Positions 24,420-36,927 of a stretch of 64,000 nucleotides of DNA are shown piece by piece. The position numbers and the translations under genes are program-made. Positions within the stretch are counted from its first letter, which is position 1. Each line of letters starts with the position of its first letter. Origin of the DNA: Calycina herbarum (taxonomy: Eukaryota; Ascomycota; Leotiomycetes; Helotiales; Pezizellaceae); the NCBI GenBank assembly GCA_001414485.1, contig LLEY01000109.1, positions 62,001 through 126,000 of the forward strand. The letters run 5' to 3'. The notes below the pieces were generated by a model, which did no database searches, had not been told where the DNA came from, and saw only the letters and a program-made list of their open reading frames with translations.

Positions 24420-26534
24420 ATGTATGATGTGCGTTCATATATCTAAATAATTCGTGCTAATAATTATCTAGGTCTGCCAATCCCAATGCCAACGTTCCCA
24501 CGACTGCCGCTCAGAGAGCAGCACGTCAGATTAGAGGACCGTAAGTATCAAATACCCGTGGGGTCGAAGCGGGCCCAGATCAAGTGCTGACCTTACTTTC
24601 TTCCACAGACAGTCGGCCTTGACTGATTTCCTAGCTGTAAGTATCAATATTATCAAACTGCTTGTACTCATCTGACTTCGATTCCAGTCCCACAACATCA
24701 ATGCCAACCAAATCCGACTCGATGCCAACGTTCGACGAGCTGCTGCCTTGGCCTCACAGCAAGCTGCTGCAGCAGACGGAGAAGAGAACGAACCCCCCGA
24801 ACCAGATTCGGATCCTGAGCCGGTGCCTTCACGGAGAAAGCGGGAGTCAGAGAAGCAGACAAACAAGCGCAAGAAGGAGGAAGAAGTACGTTTGATCCCC
24901 TCTGCCACTTGGCGGTTGATTCTTGGACTACCTGTTATTCGATCTCTTGCTTACATGCCAAACAGAAAGCGATTGCCAAAATCAAGAACTCGAAGCAATT
25001 CCAGCGTCGCAGACGTCAATATGGGTCAGATGAGGAAATGTCGGACGAGGACGAGGCTGCTCGGGCCATTTTCGAAGAAAGCATGGCACCCCTTCCAGAT
25101 CAGATGGACAATTGTGAGATCTGCGATACACGATTTCGTGTTACTGCATATAGTCGGAAAGGCGACGAGGGTGGTCTGCTCTGCCCCCAATGTACCAAGG
25201 AACTTGACAAGGAGGAAGGTGCTGCGAGAAAGAAGAGAAAGACAGCGGCTGGCCGGCAGCGAAGACAAGTCCAGAGCAACTTGCTCGATGGCATATACCC
25301 GGGAGCCAAGGATTTGATGACTCTATGTATCGAGACTTTGGCAAAGAACGTCGACTTGGCCGAGGATCTCGGAGATTTACCCGAACCCATGATTAACAGA
25401 CTTTCTGGCATCATCTCTAAGCGAAGACTTATGGATTCAAACACACTCAATCTCTTCCTTCGAGCGGGTGCGGAAACGGTCAATATTCACGAGGGTGCTC
25501 TTCTTACGGCCGATGACTACATCCGCGTCTTTCAGTATACCCCAACCGTCAAAAATTTGCTCATCAAGGATGGAGTTCAGTTCAAGAACAAAGTTATGGA
25601 CCATCTTCTAGATACTACCGTTAACCTCGAAAGTTTCAGCATCCACGGAGCCAATTTGATCGATGACGAGAGATGGAACCGTTTTCTCACCGAAAAGGGA
25701 TCGCATCTTCGAACTTTGCGAGTCTACTGGACCGACGGTCACTTTGGTGATGAACAATTGGAACTTCTCGGAAAGACTTGTCCTGATTTGAAAACCCTCA
25801 AAGTATCCCACAACCAAAAAGTCACAGACGAAGGCATCGCCCACCTCTCCGCGCTCACCAAACTCGAAAGATTGACTCTCAACATATACGGCGGAAAGAC
25901 AAGTTCTGAACCCTACGTCCAAATACTAAACGCCATCGGCCCCAACCTGACACGTTTCTGTCTCGACACCGTAAACCACATTGACGATCGCGTCCTCCAA
26001 GCCATCCATGACAACTGTCAAAACATCACCAAACTCCGCATCACCGACAACCAAATTCTCACCGACCAAGCCTTCGCCAATCTCTTCACGAACTGGCTTA
26101 ATCCCCCTCTAACCTACATCGACTTCCACAAATGCCGAGACGTGGACTCCACAGATCCCAAAGACAACCCTAACGGTATCGGACTCTCATCCCTCGGTTT
26201 CGAAGCTCTTATGAACCATTCCTTCAAAACTCTTCGCTATCTAGATGTTAGTTCTTGTCGTCACATCTCTCTTGAAACCTTTGAGACTGTATTCGGTGCT
26301 GATAAACGATACCCGGAGTTACGCAAGTTGGATCTAAGTTTCTGTCAGCAGGTTAATGATTTTGTTGTTGCGTCTATTTTCAGATGTTGTCCGAGTATTG
26401 AGAGTGTAGCTGTCTTTGGCAATTTCGGGGTTAGGGATGTGAGGGTTCCGAAGGGGAAGATTTTGATTGGGGTTCCTACTGCGCTTGGGATGCAGATTGA
26501 GGGGACGGAGGATGGGGAGGGGAGGGTGATTTAG
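24420..26534 (+). CDS. rad7: DNA repair protein Rad7 (leucine-rich repeats)
   Basis: Exons 24472-24540, 24609-24636, 24688-24885 and 24966-26534 follow a tiny first exon, giving 621 residues. The first exon is either AT at 24420-24421, which splits the start codon (AT|GTATGA...TAG|G), or ATGAT at 24424-24428; both join in phase to SANPNANVP. The N-terminus has RGPQSALTDFLASHNI, a typical Rad7 opening, then a basic charged region. A four-cysteine zinc motif follows (C149, C152, C172, C175). From about residue 260 leucine-rich repeats run to the end (LRTLRVYWTDG, LKTLKVSHN, LERLTLNIYGG, LRKLDLSFCQQVND). Rad7 is the partner of Rad16 in damage recognition on non-transcribed DNA. Confidence 0.92.
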
Positions 26535-29500
26535 ATGCTGTACAGTTGTACTGATTTTTTGCGTTGGGTTGTATGATTTTGTGGGAGATTGGGGGGGGGG
26601 GGGGTTGGTATCTGGAGTTTTCTGATTCTTTTTTCAAGAACTGGGAGGTGGCTTGCTTTTTCGGTGCACACAAGTGGAAGGAGGGGTGGGGTTGTTGGGT
26701 TTACGAAACTCTCGACCTCACGAGAATCACATGGGAATACCGGGAATTGCATGACTCGTTTTCTCGCTTTGTAAATTGGCAAATCGAGCCAAGAGATTGA
26801 TGAGCGGGGAACTTTTGCTGGTGTATTCTGTTGTGTCTACGCATAGCAATATAAAACAAGAAATGAATTGTATGAAAGAGACCCGGGCATTTGGTGTGAA
26901 ATGTTAATTATGCTATGCGATGAGTTTTGTAAGAGCCCGTGCTAGATTTGAGAAATGGTGTTATGCTAAAGGTTTGGAATGATGAAAAGAGATGATGAGA
27001 GTTACTGAATACTTTAAACAAAGGTAATATTTTGTAAATTGATTTGAGTGTCCCAGACCTTTCTTTTTCGGGTGTATGGTGGAGGGACTCTCTTATCTAT
27101 TGTCGTTGTTCGACAGGATGAGAAACGCCTGGGCAAGCAACCAAGTTAGAACCTTGAAATGGACATTCTCTCGGTATTTATACTGATGACCCATGTAATT
27201 CTCGATGGCTGGATTTTTTTGTGTAAGCCTCCTCCTATATTTTATATCTCTGAGGTAATTAGTACTTCATCTGAACATTATTTCCTGGATTACGGAGCTA
27301 CCTCTAAGAAAGGAAGTACCTCCGTTATAAAGGTTAGTTCCGAAACTGGCATTTACATTAAAGTACCGTAAGAGGGGGGGGGGGAGAGAGAGAGCTGATA
27401 GGATTTGATTTTGTAAGATTAAGCTCTAACTGTATCCTTTGCCAGGTATCCGTAGCCGTAGTAGGTACAACGCAATTCAATGTAGGCGAATGTGTGACCC
27501 AAACGGCGGAGTTAAGATGGTAGGTGTATTTGAGATTATATATACAAGTATTCTGAGATTTTGAGGTGAGTTTGTTTGAGAGGGGTTGGTGTCTTGGTAA
27601 CTTAGTAATAAACTTCCTCTAGGTGAATGGATGGAATGACAGAATTTCCGGACAAGGGGAGGGAGATGACAGATGTAAGATGTATATGAGTTTCTTGATG
27701 AAGTGGAAGTTGGTTTTGAGGTAGATTATGGGTTTTAGAGGGTCTTGATACTTTTGAGATTATACCCCTAGAGATCAGGCACAAGATTGTCGCACTTGTA
27801 CTCCCCGAGAATGCCGATATTACGAATGTACTAGTACTCGTTGAGGCCCTACGGCTAGTTGAAAAGTTTTACTCTTGGATAGCTTGTTTATGACTTGTTT
27901 CTGGAGAGTATAAATTGAATTGTTTTGACGATCATTGGAGATTCGGGGCAGATGGAGTTTTGAGAGAGTGATGTTCAGATTTGAGAATAGAATTCACTAA
28001 CTAGAATAAGGCCTTTTGCAGGTCTTGTACGTAAATCTGATGATTTCAGGGAAAGCTACGTTAAGAAGACTTAGAGCCTTCGTTTTACCGAGTGTCAAGA
28101 TAGACTTGCATTGCGAAAACCAGCTCCAATGAAACCTCGTCAGAGATCTGAGATTAGCTTACTCTATTTATACTACGAAAATTCTTTTGAAGGGAGCTGA
28201 AAAATTCACTTCAAATCTAGTAGAGAAAATTGATAGTTATAAGCTTATAAGTACGAGTAGTACTTCGTAAAATCAAGAAGTATATTATATTAGGCGGCCT
28301 GTCTAGTATCGTATTTACCGACTTATTTACTTTCTAGAAGCTCGTTAGTGAATATACCAGATATTTGAACTATTGGAGTTCTAAGGAAGTAGGTAGCATA
28401 GACTATATGAAGAAGAAGTAGATCATTCAATGATATTGACTAGGAAACAAGATCAACACGTTTCTATGTTGCTACGAAACAGACTTGTATTCGAAGAGGA
28501 GATAAGCTAACTACAGCTTCAACAGACACTGATTTAAGTGAAGTGGGCGAGATAGAGCGCACTGCCCGGGACGTTGATAGCTAAGAACGAATCATTTCAT
28601 TTCGACAGCAAACAATCATTCGATGTAAGCTCGGCGAACGGCGGTAGGACGTAGCTGGATGGATTATCAGAAGGGAGATGTAGAGTCTGCAAGGGTATAT
28701 CGCCAGTCTGCTATTTCTAGCCTAAAGGAACCCACTTTAAGTGCACGTTTGGCTATCGGCTGGAAGGGATAGAAGAAGAGTGCGAGCCCTTCGATTTTAA
28801 GTGAATCTACAAAATGAAAATATGAATTCACTAATTTCGAGCTCTAAAAAAGCTATATATAACTTCAGCCAACTTTTCTGACAGTAGATAAACTTTGCCC
28901 CGCTCGTCTTACAGAGGCGTTTTGCTGCAACATATGAATGCTGCTTAAAACTTACTTGAGACTAGCCAAAGACAAGTACTCGACCTCCGTACTAAACAGA
29001 ATTAAGAGAGAATATGCTAGATTCTATTTCATACTCCGAAGAACGACGGAAAAATTTTCGACAGTAGGAATTCCTCTGCAGATAAGAATGTAATTGAATT
29101 GAATAAATTAGGCTACTCTTTCTCTTGAACTCAGCATTCATATCACCGCTTCAATAAATTTCTAGAAATGGAATTTTGCCATACCTCTCCGCGTTGCTTT
29201 ATAGATGTTTTCTTACATGCACCAACTTGGAAGGTCATCCCGAAGTCGATCCAGCTTCCACAGTTCTGAGGTAAAATATGAACGGCCTCGCGATGTTTGT
29301 TTGGGATGAAATACTACTCTCGTGAGTAACTGCTGCTGACATCATCGAACTTTCACTGGCTCGCGTGAATTGAGCTAAAGGTCCACATACTTTCCTTTGA
29401 TATCGTTTCTACTATGTGAGTATAGATCTCTGGGGCTCCATTGATCCTAAATATCACAAGTTCAGAGTTTCGTAGCGCTAATTGAAAATTAAAGTATAGG

Positions 29501-32500
29501 TGAATGCTAATTTGATGTGAGGCTACTCTTCAAAAGTTAAATAAACAGCGGCGTGGTGTGAGGTATTTAATGGGCAAACAAAAAGAATGGGTCTCAGAAG
29601 CAATCAGGCGGTTGCGTAAGGCAATTTGGGTTTTGAGATCTGAGAATAAAGTCTAGCGAGTGGAAGCGGGGTTTCACTGTAATTGTTCATAGGCCAAATG
29701 ACACGTAGCCTCAACGAGTGTTGAATGAACATGAAACTCGACAGTGAGTAAAATTTCGAAAGCAAATACTTCAGCTGAACTAAAGGTAGTTTCATTCGAT
29801 GAACAGAAGCAAAAAATAAAATTAAGTAAGGAGCTTTCAGCTTGTATCGTAACTTGAAAACTTCTCCGGCTTCTCTTGGAAGCTGTTTACTCATAGTGTA
29901 CCAGTTTCCATCCCAGTCATAAGGGTCGATAGGTGTGTTCTATCAGGATTCAATTCCTTATAACTGACTCGGAGCTTATTGAAATACTCTGGATTTCGGA
30001 TACTAGTTCTTGATTAAGCTTTGAAATTCTCTTCAGACTCGGTCTCTCTTCATATCATGCCTCTACCGTAGATTACGTTCCAAGTGAATACTCGCTGATG
30101 TTATGATCTCAAGCAAACCTGAGTTGTATACTCGATTTGATTATAATGAATCAAAGTCTGTTAAAAGGCTTGAGAATTACCTCAGCCTCAATAAAGTAAA
30201 AAGGCTGAAGTTGAACATATGTTGATGAGGTACAAGTAGGATATTTACTCTACGGCATTGTTGGTGTTTTGTCAATCAGCCGAGATTCGCGAACCGCGTA
30301 CCATAAACACTTCACGATTACTTTACAACCTATCGATGAATTTAGCCTTAATTCTTAGTAATACATTGAATTATATATTTTTTCTACCTATAAATGAATT
30401 GTTTCCCCTATAAATACTTTAACATGAACTTGAAAACTATGAATTTTAACTTGTAAGACCTCTTTCTTCTAGAGAACTTCACTATTTTATATTTATGTCT
30501 ACTGTCGTTATATGGGTGAATGAGCCTCTGACTCATATCCATCCACGTGACTAGCACGCTAGTACCACGCTAGCACAAGCATAAATAGTCGTACTTCGAG
30601 TACCTAGAATAGTCACAGAGAATACAATACGCATATGCAACCAGACAGATTTATGACCAAGTCATACCAACATGCCTCTCAGATGGTTTTATATACAGCA
30701 CTGTGTGACGCACAAAACTGGGTTGAAAACACTCTAAGAAGCCTTGTATTAGGAGGTGAAAACTCTGCTATATATACAGGGAAAATGGGGTGTCATGTGA
30801 CCTCGTTTCCGCGTGACACACTGCTTGAAAAGCCTGAAAGGATTAAGCCGCTAATCAACGGGTCTCAAAAGCTCAGGGGGAAATCCTAGCTCCCTTCAAA
30901 CAAACAGCTTACCGCAAGGGTTTCTTGCACCATCGTTATTTCATTATGCAATTTAATTCGCAAACAACCGGCCATAGCTTGATAGCCTTTCCATCCATCC
31001 CCATTGACCAATGTCACCCCCAACACATATTTGTTAGGAGCATATATTGGGGAAGGAGATATTTTGTCATACTAGTAGTATTTCATAGGTCGATACGCTT
31101 GAATTGCGAGTTGTAATTAAACGACTGCAAGCGAGAATTCGGCAGCATAAAGAGAAAAGGCAGCAAATATCCTTGTGACAACAGTTCAGCCCGTGTTTCA
31201 ATGGCTCAGAACACCCCAGTCCTCGGCACTTGATAATGTTTGCTAGCTTTGAACTCGTCAGAAAGGGCTTCGGAAATCGGCACACTGAGGTCACGGCGCA
31301 TTGAATTCTGGTCTTTGGACGAATTTTCCCCTGCCTGACTTGAGTATTGCCTTGTCAATTAAGAGGTATCTCCACTTTAGCGAGTGAATACTTTTTCCAG
31401 ATTGAATGAATCAGCTGTGCCACTTGAGCTGGGATTGTTCTCTAAGTAGTGAGCATGAATTTAACTCACCTACTTCTTAAACTGATTAAACCTTTTATAG
31501 AACCTCCACGGTACAAATACATGAGTACGTTATATCAGATCACAACTGTGGACTGGATATCTTCTATTGGGGATCTTACAGACTAGTGAACGAAAAAGCG
31601 GACATAGAAATGAAAGAGCCTAGACCCAAATTTGCGCCGTATAAAATGAAGAATAAATTCAACCTAGAATTCAGAATTCAGAACTCATAAGATGACATGT
31701 TGGAGATGACTTTGGCCGTGTTTTGGACAGCAAGTTATTTTCTATGCTTCAATGACAAAGGATCCTAAGTACTCTGTCTCAATTTGTGCTTTCCTTTGAG
31801 GTGCCTTTTGAGATGGACTCGTAGCGAGTATGAACGAGACTTTGAACGAAAGATAAGATTTCGAGCTATATGAAATGAAATGTTGGCAGAGGTTTTCATG
31901 AATACTTTTTGTTTAGGTTTATACGTTTTACTCTTCCTTGGATTGAGTTTGAGCTTCCAGATGCTTAAAGTCACCCTGAACTATCAAAATCGTAAATGTT
32001 GTTGCCACGGGTCCAACAACCGTTGTCGCGGTGCCAGAAGTGACTGAAATTGTGATGCTATTGACTAGCCCAAATTGTAAAAGGAAATGGAAGGAGGGGA
32101 CCCAAAGGGAAATTCCAGAGTAAAAAAACCAGGATATCTATAAGATAATCCAAGATAGAAGCCAGGTCAAAGAAAAGAAAGTGAATTGCGAAATCTTGAC
32201 TGGGGATGGTAAACTGGAACTCCTCTTAACTGTTGGAACGTCAGCTGTTATGAACTTTAACACCATTTGTGGAGTTCAAGGGAAAGCCCTCCTCGGTGGA
32301 GGTTGTCTATAGAGAGGTCTGTTCTGTTTTTAATTTGCGACCTTGATATCCCTACACTTCCCGCACGTATAAATCTTAATTTGAATGCACTTATATTGAT
32401 CCGAATAACCCTAATTCGGACAGGCATTTACTACCATTTCTTTATAAGTTGTCGAAATCCTCTTTTACATTCGTGTATCTATTTGTGTCTAATCAATAGC

Positions 32501-35500
32501 TTCCTTCTAGCGTAATCTTATCCTCAATATGCAGTATCAACCTTTCCGATGATCCTTCCTAGATCTCATAATCTGAGTCTGAGTCACTCCCTGGGGCCTT
32601 TGCGACCCCCTTGACTGGTGCGTCCGTTCGACCTCTTTTTGACTTCTGGCTTTCATCATCCTCTTGTTAAAAAGAAGCGAGAAAGGTCTCGTACTCATGG
32701 CTAGTAAGTATGCACTTGTTGCTACCGCTGCAAAATCCGGGATAAACAAGGACTCGCTTATGACGGCCAACATTTCTTTTGAAGTTGAAGCAACATGAAA
32801 TATCAGTGCTGCACTCCCAGAGACTAAAACATTCCAGTCGGCGTTCGACTTTTGCAAGTTAAGTTAATCAGCTTTAAAATTCACTATAAAAAAAATCTTG
32901 AATTAGGCCACTCGTGCTCTTGAAGCATAAAAGGCTGCCTAAAGAGCCATAAAAAAGCAAATGTGGTACAAAAACAACGAAGAAATGGCCGTAAGGAGCA
33001 TGAAGCAACTATTCTTATGCCTCTCTCGGAACTTGTTAGTACCACAGCTTTTACAAACTTTGCCATTCCCTAGCTTCTGTCTATCTGAACACTATTTATT
33101 CAGATGATAATCTACCTCCATTTCTTTTCATATCGTCGGAATCTTTGCTTCCGTTCGTTTGCTTGAAAGATCTGGAGAACTCGTTAAATCAACAGCTTAC
33201 TTCTGTCTATACAAAATATTATTTTCCTCGATTCATGGCCTTAAGTGAAGCAGACAGAAGAAATGAAGCTGCCACAAATAGTGATTCGGTCGCAATGAAT
33301 CTGTATAAGGTATCTAACAAACTTCCACCCGCATTCTATTTTTATCTCTAGCCACAACCTAGTAAGGACCAAACCAATTTTCCTCCAGATCTATAAATAA
33401 CAAGAGTAGCTAAGAGTTCAACTGCATAAGTTTTACCTTGCCAAAACCCCTAATAAGCATAGCAAATAAACTTGTTCGCCTGAAAACACCCTAAGGCCTA
33501 AAAAGAGACTAAAACCTTCCTATATAGACCAGTTCACCGAGTCCCAGACTTCGATCTTCATATCACCTACAACGGTAAAGGATTTCCTGGTCTATTAAAG
33601 AAAGGGGGTTTCAACAACACTCACATCCTCCAATCCTGCCGACCAATGGAAGAAAAGACCAAAAGACCAAAAGACCCGGGGGCAATATATGTGAACAAGT
33701 CAATAAAAAATCTGAATACTATATACTCACAAAACCATCAACCGCCGTTTCTTCCCCTATCATACTCCTAGTTCGTTCGTCTATAGACAAGCTGGAACCT
33801 CCTCCACAACGTAAACCTCAATCCCAACTCTAAGAGAGAAAATCTTTCGCTCAACACTAATCGAATCAAGCAGCAAGATGCGCGCCCAACACAAGCCATA
33901 CACTCTTCCCAGCCAAGTTTTATGATGATAAAGTACAAGTTCATGTTAAGCCGCGGAAGTATATCTATCCCACCGTGACAACGACAATGATACTTGTATA
34001 TAAATTCACCAAGCCCCTCTCATCTTCATTCCTTTGTAATAGCATAATAATTGTATAGAAGAAGAAATACCGCTAATCCCACCTCCAAGAATTCCCGCAA
34101 TCCTTAGTATAGGTACTATCTAACTTATTCACGTCAAGGAACTCTCAACTTTCAAGAATCAAGAAAAAGGGATCAACAACTCATATATACTCAACCACCT
34201 CTAACATCTCCATCGCTAATACGCACCCACACGCAAATAGCACGTTTCTTCCAGGAGGCACCCCAAGAAGGCGTTGAACAATAATCCCAATCCCAATCGT
34301 TGCCATCAGCCCCAAAGAATGAACCAGAGGATCCCTCAAGAAAACCACAACAAGCCAACCAAAAGTCCGAGTACAACCCAGCTACAGAAACATATACCAC
34401 CGATCCTCCTCATGTCGTCGAAAACTCTCTGTTCGTTCATTGATACTTTACCACTAACCTCAATCCCAACTTCTCAGCGGAAATCTCACCCTGCTTTTTG
34501 GCGACGCTCACAAGTTCAGCTTCCCCCCAACACGAGAGAAGTCGCTTTCCACAATGTGACGCAGGACAGTAGTGTAGCCATGGTCAGGAATTGTAATTAC
34601 AGAGAGTAATACATACACTCTATAAGGAAAAGAAGAACCTAGGTTCACACTTATAAGTTGTATTGTGCTGAGAGGTCCCAATATCACGGTTCAGCGTACG
34701 CAAAAGAATAAAAGATTCTCTAGTATTATCAAATATATGGCAAGACCTAATTCAGTCACTACTAAAATGCACATCTCTTAGGTACATAAATAAAAGAGGT
34801 ACCAAAGGGTAATATTCAACAACAGGATAGGCATTCAAAAAGACTTCGCTACTAAGCTCAACAGACGTATCACTTGTTGTTCATTCTTTTCGCTAACTCT
34901 CCTTACTCATACCCCCAGACCCAAATCAACAGAAAGAAAGACTTAAAAATCTGCGCTTATGGAGTATATAATCTTCTGCTCTTTATTGGCGATGCTCAAA
35001 TATCAGGTGGGATGCACGATAGGATACTAGCTGTGGTAGCCCTCCCATTTAGCATCTATATACTTCCCGATCCACCAATCTCGTATCAATGAGGCTAAGT
35101 CTGAATGGTTCGAGTACTTGCTGCCTCGTTAATACAGTAATAGTGAGAGGATAGAGCGTTGAATATATGAATGATTTGAACCGTGTTAGTGTCTAGATAT
35201 TTTGAATTCTTAGAAAACAAAAGCCACCGCTGGTATTCACCCCATCTAAAAGAATACCTGTCAAAAATCAAAAAAGGGATATACCAACTACATACCTCTG
35301 AAATTCACCAGAAGCAACTTCTCAGACACCCGTCAAGAGGAGGAATAAAAGAAAGTGCCCTAAATCCCCTCTGCGCAGCCAAAGCACAAGCGACGAGAGC
35401 GTAAAGAGAGCAGGTCGAATACCGAATTATTTGAATGGAACGCAACCATAGAAACATCTGTTATTGACTCTTCTCCTATCCTTGAAAACATCCCCTTCTG

Positions 35501-36383
35501 TCATTCGTTAATTTGTGGTAGGCTATCAAATAGTTACCGCCCTAACAATTGATCTTCCTCCCCAATAAGCGAGTGGTTTCATCAGAGAGGAGACAGAAAA
35601 AGATAGCAACGTGATCCCCAGGTGATCGATTGAAGAGTGCGCAAAGGTTTGGAAGTTGACCAAGGAGGGAGGTTTGGACCATGATGTTATATTCAATTTG
35701 AGTTACTCCATTGGAGACAATTTGTCTTGAAAGGGCTTGGATTTCGGACATTAGATCTCACACATGTTAGAATTGAGCTTAAAAGTACTCAACATCAATC
35801 TTGTTAGGCATTGAGCTTCCTGCAGTTTATGGTGATAGGTAAACTCATACGCCAAGAAAAAGGTAAACAATATCAAGATATGAGATAGGACCTTGGAAAT
35901 ATTCCCCGCCTGGTCCCAATCTTAAAGTATAAGGGTAAACTTAATTGAAAGAGGGGACGCGTGTAAAAGAACTTTCTTCACCGCTAAAACATGAGGAAAT
36001 GAGGTCCTCATTTCGATATAAACTCAAATAGTCTCGATGAACCAGGAAGACCCAGAAGAAGCAGGAACTCCCGGAAAAGCCTGGGGTCAATCACTTGCTA
36101 GCGGCGATCCATTATATGTGTTTGAAATTCTCAATTGATGCAATATCATATGCTCACTTGGATGGGGAGTAGAATTTCCGTTCCGATTCGGTCCTCAGGG
36201 TATCCCTCAATATCAATTCATCATGGCATCCCACACGCCTCTCCCTGAGCATCGTCTCCCTAGGTATCCGATACCATACAAGAATGAAGCCTCCTATCGG
36301 CACAACAATTCCCCCTATCGTACATGGCTTCTCCAAAATATTTTCGGTCGTCTGTATTTTTGCGATTGCAGATCTCGATAGCT
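26535..36383. other. Gene desert, A+T-rich, with possible coding relics
   Basis: Almost 10 kb without a supported intact gene. Short open frames at 30635-30889, 32537-32857 (minus), 33145-33351 and 35542-35751 (minus) show no recognisable domains and are not called. A run of 14 G lies at 26591-26604 and G-run plus GA repeats at about 27373-27395. The segment 27735-28830 looks partly coding and is listed separately. The block resembles an A+T-rich isochore of old repeats. Confidence 0.5.
27735..28830 (+). pseudogene. Possible decayed gene with F-box-like start
   Basis: An open stretch of about 50 codons at 27738-27893 reads LDTFEIIPLEIRHKIVALVL and continues to LVEKFYSWIACL; this has the spacing of F-box-like N-termini (LPxEIRxxI). 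After a stop the same frame continues for about 25 codons (LVSGEYKLNCFDDHWRFGAD). A CTAAC...TTTTGCAG acceptor-like site precedes a second frame from 28021 (RFTECQDRLALRKPAPMKP). A third stretch, 28540-28800, reads with two stops as RCRVCKGISPVCYF and KGTHFKCTFGYRLEG. The overall stop density is close to chance, so only the first and third stretches are really suggestive. Confidence 0.35.
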
Positions 36384-36927
36384 TTATCGTCCCGGAGGAG
36401 GTTGGTTCATCATCTGCGCCTGCTGTTCCTGGAATCTCTGCCCGATCCTCTCACTCCCCGCCATGAACTTCTTGACGCACCGAGTTACGCAGCCGGTTTC
36501 GCGTTGGACGAGGGACTTGGTTGTGAAGTCGTCGACGCAGGATTCGAAGCAGTGGTTTACGAGGCCGGAGAACATCTACGATTATTGTTAGTTGTTTGCT
36601 GGCAGATCCGGGACAGCCGTCGTAGGAGGGAGGTTTAAGTCATTGGGTGGGGTGGGACTGTGATGTTGAATTGAGAAATGCTGCAAAGGAGTTCAGATGG
36701 CAGATGTAATGCTTGACTCGACTCCCTCCCCGAAAGCGTTTGCCTTTGACCCGATGACTGGGAACAATGCGATTGTGTATTTGGAAGGTAACTTACGCCC
36801 ATGAATTCCTTCATTTGCTTGCGCTCCATTCGAGATTGGAATTCTCTTTGCTCTGAGGCTGTAAGTCTGGAAAGTTGTTAGATCAGGTCGCTTCTTGGAT
36901 AGCTTCGAGAGAACCGTACCCTTCCAT
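36384..36927 (-). CDS. tim9: Mitochondrial intermembrane-space chaperone Tim9
   Basis: Three exons on the minus strand (36927-36920, 36866-36797, 36575-36384) give 89 residues; an 8-base first exon codes MEG together with the first base of exon 2. The twin CX3C motif of small Tim chaperones is complete: C35-FES-C39 and C55-VTR-C59. The flanks VDDFTTKSL and [22 protein letters not shown] match Tim9 rather than Tim8, Tim10 or Tim13. Tim9 forms a hexamer with Tim10 that carries membrane proteins across the intermembrane space to the TIM22 complex; the cysteines form two disulfides through the Mia40 pathway. Size is normal. It stands alone, with an inverted repeat about 140 bases upstream of the start. 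Confidence 0.92.

Noticed and set aside
28022..29940. A nearly 2 kb single frame in which every stop could come from a C-to-T change
   Set aside because: Every stop codon can be explained that way and the stop density (about 1 in 16-19 codons) is what chance gives at this base composition.
30635..30889. 84-codon plus-strand frame
   Set aside because: Isolated, no recognisable motif; kept out for lack of support.
32537..32857. 106-codon minus-strand frame in the gene desert
   Set aside because: No domain, no splice context, and length is not exceptional for 10 kb of sequence.
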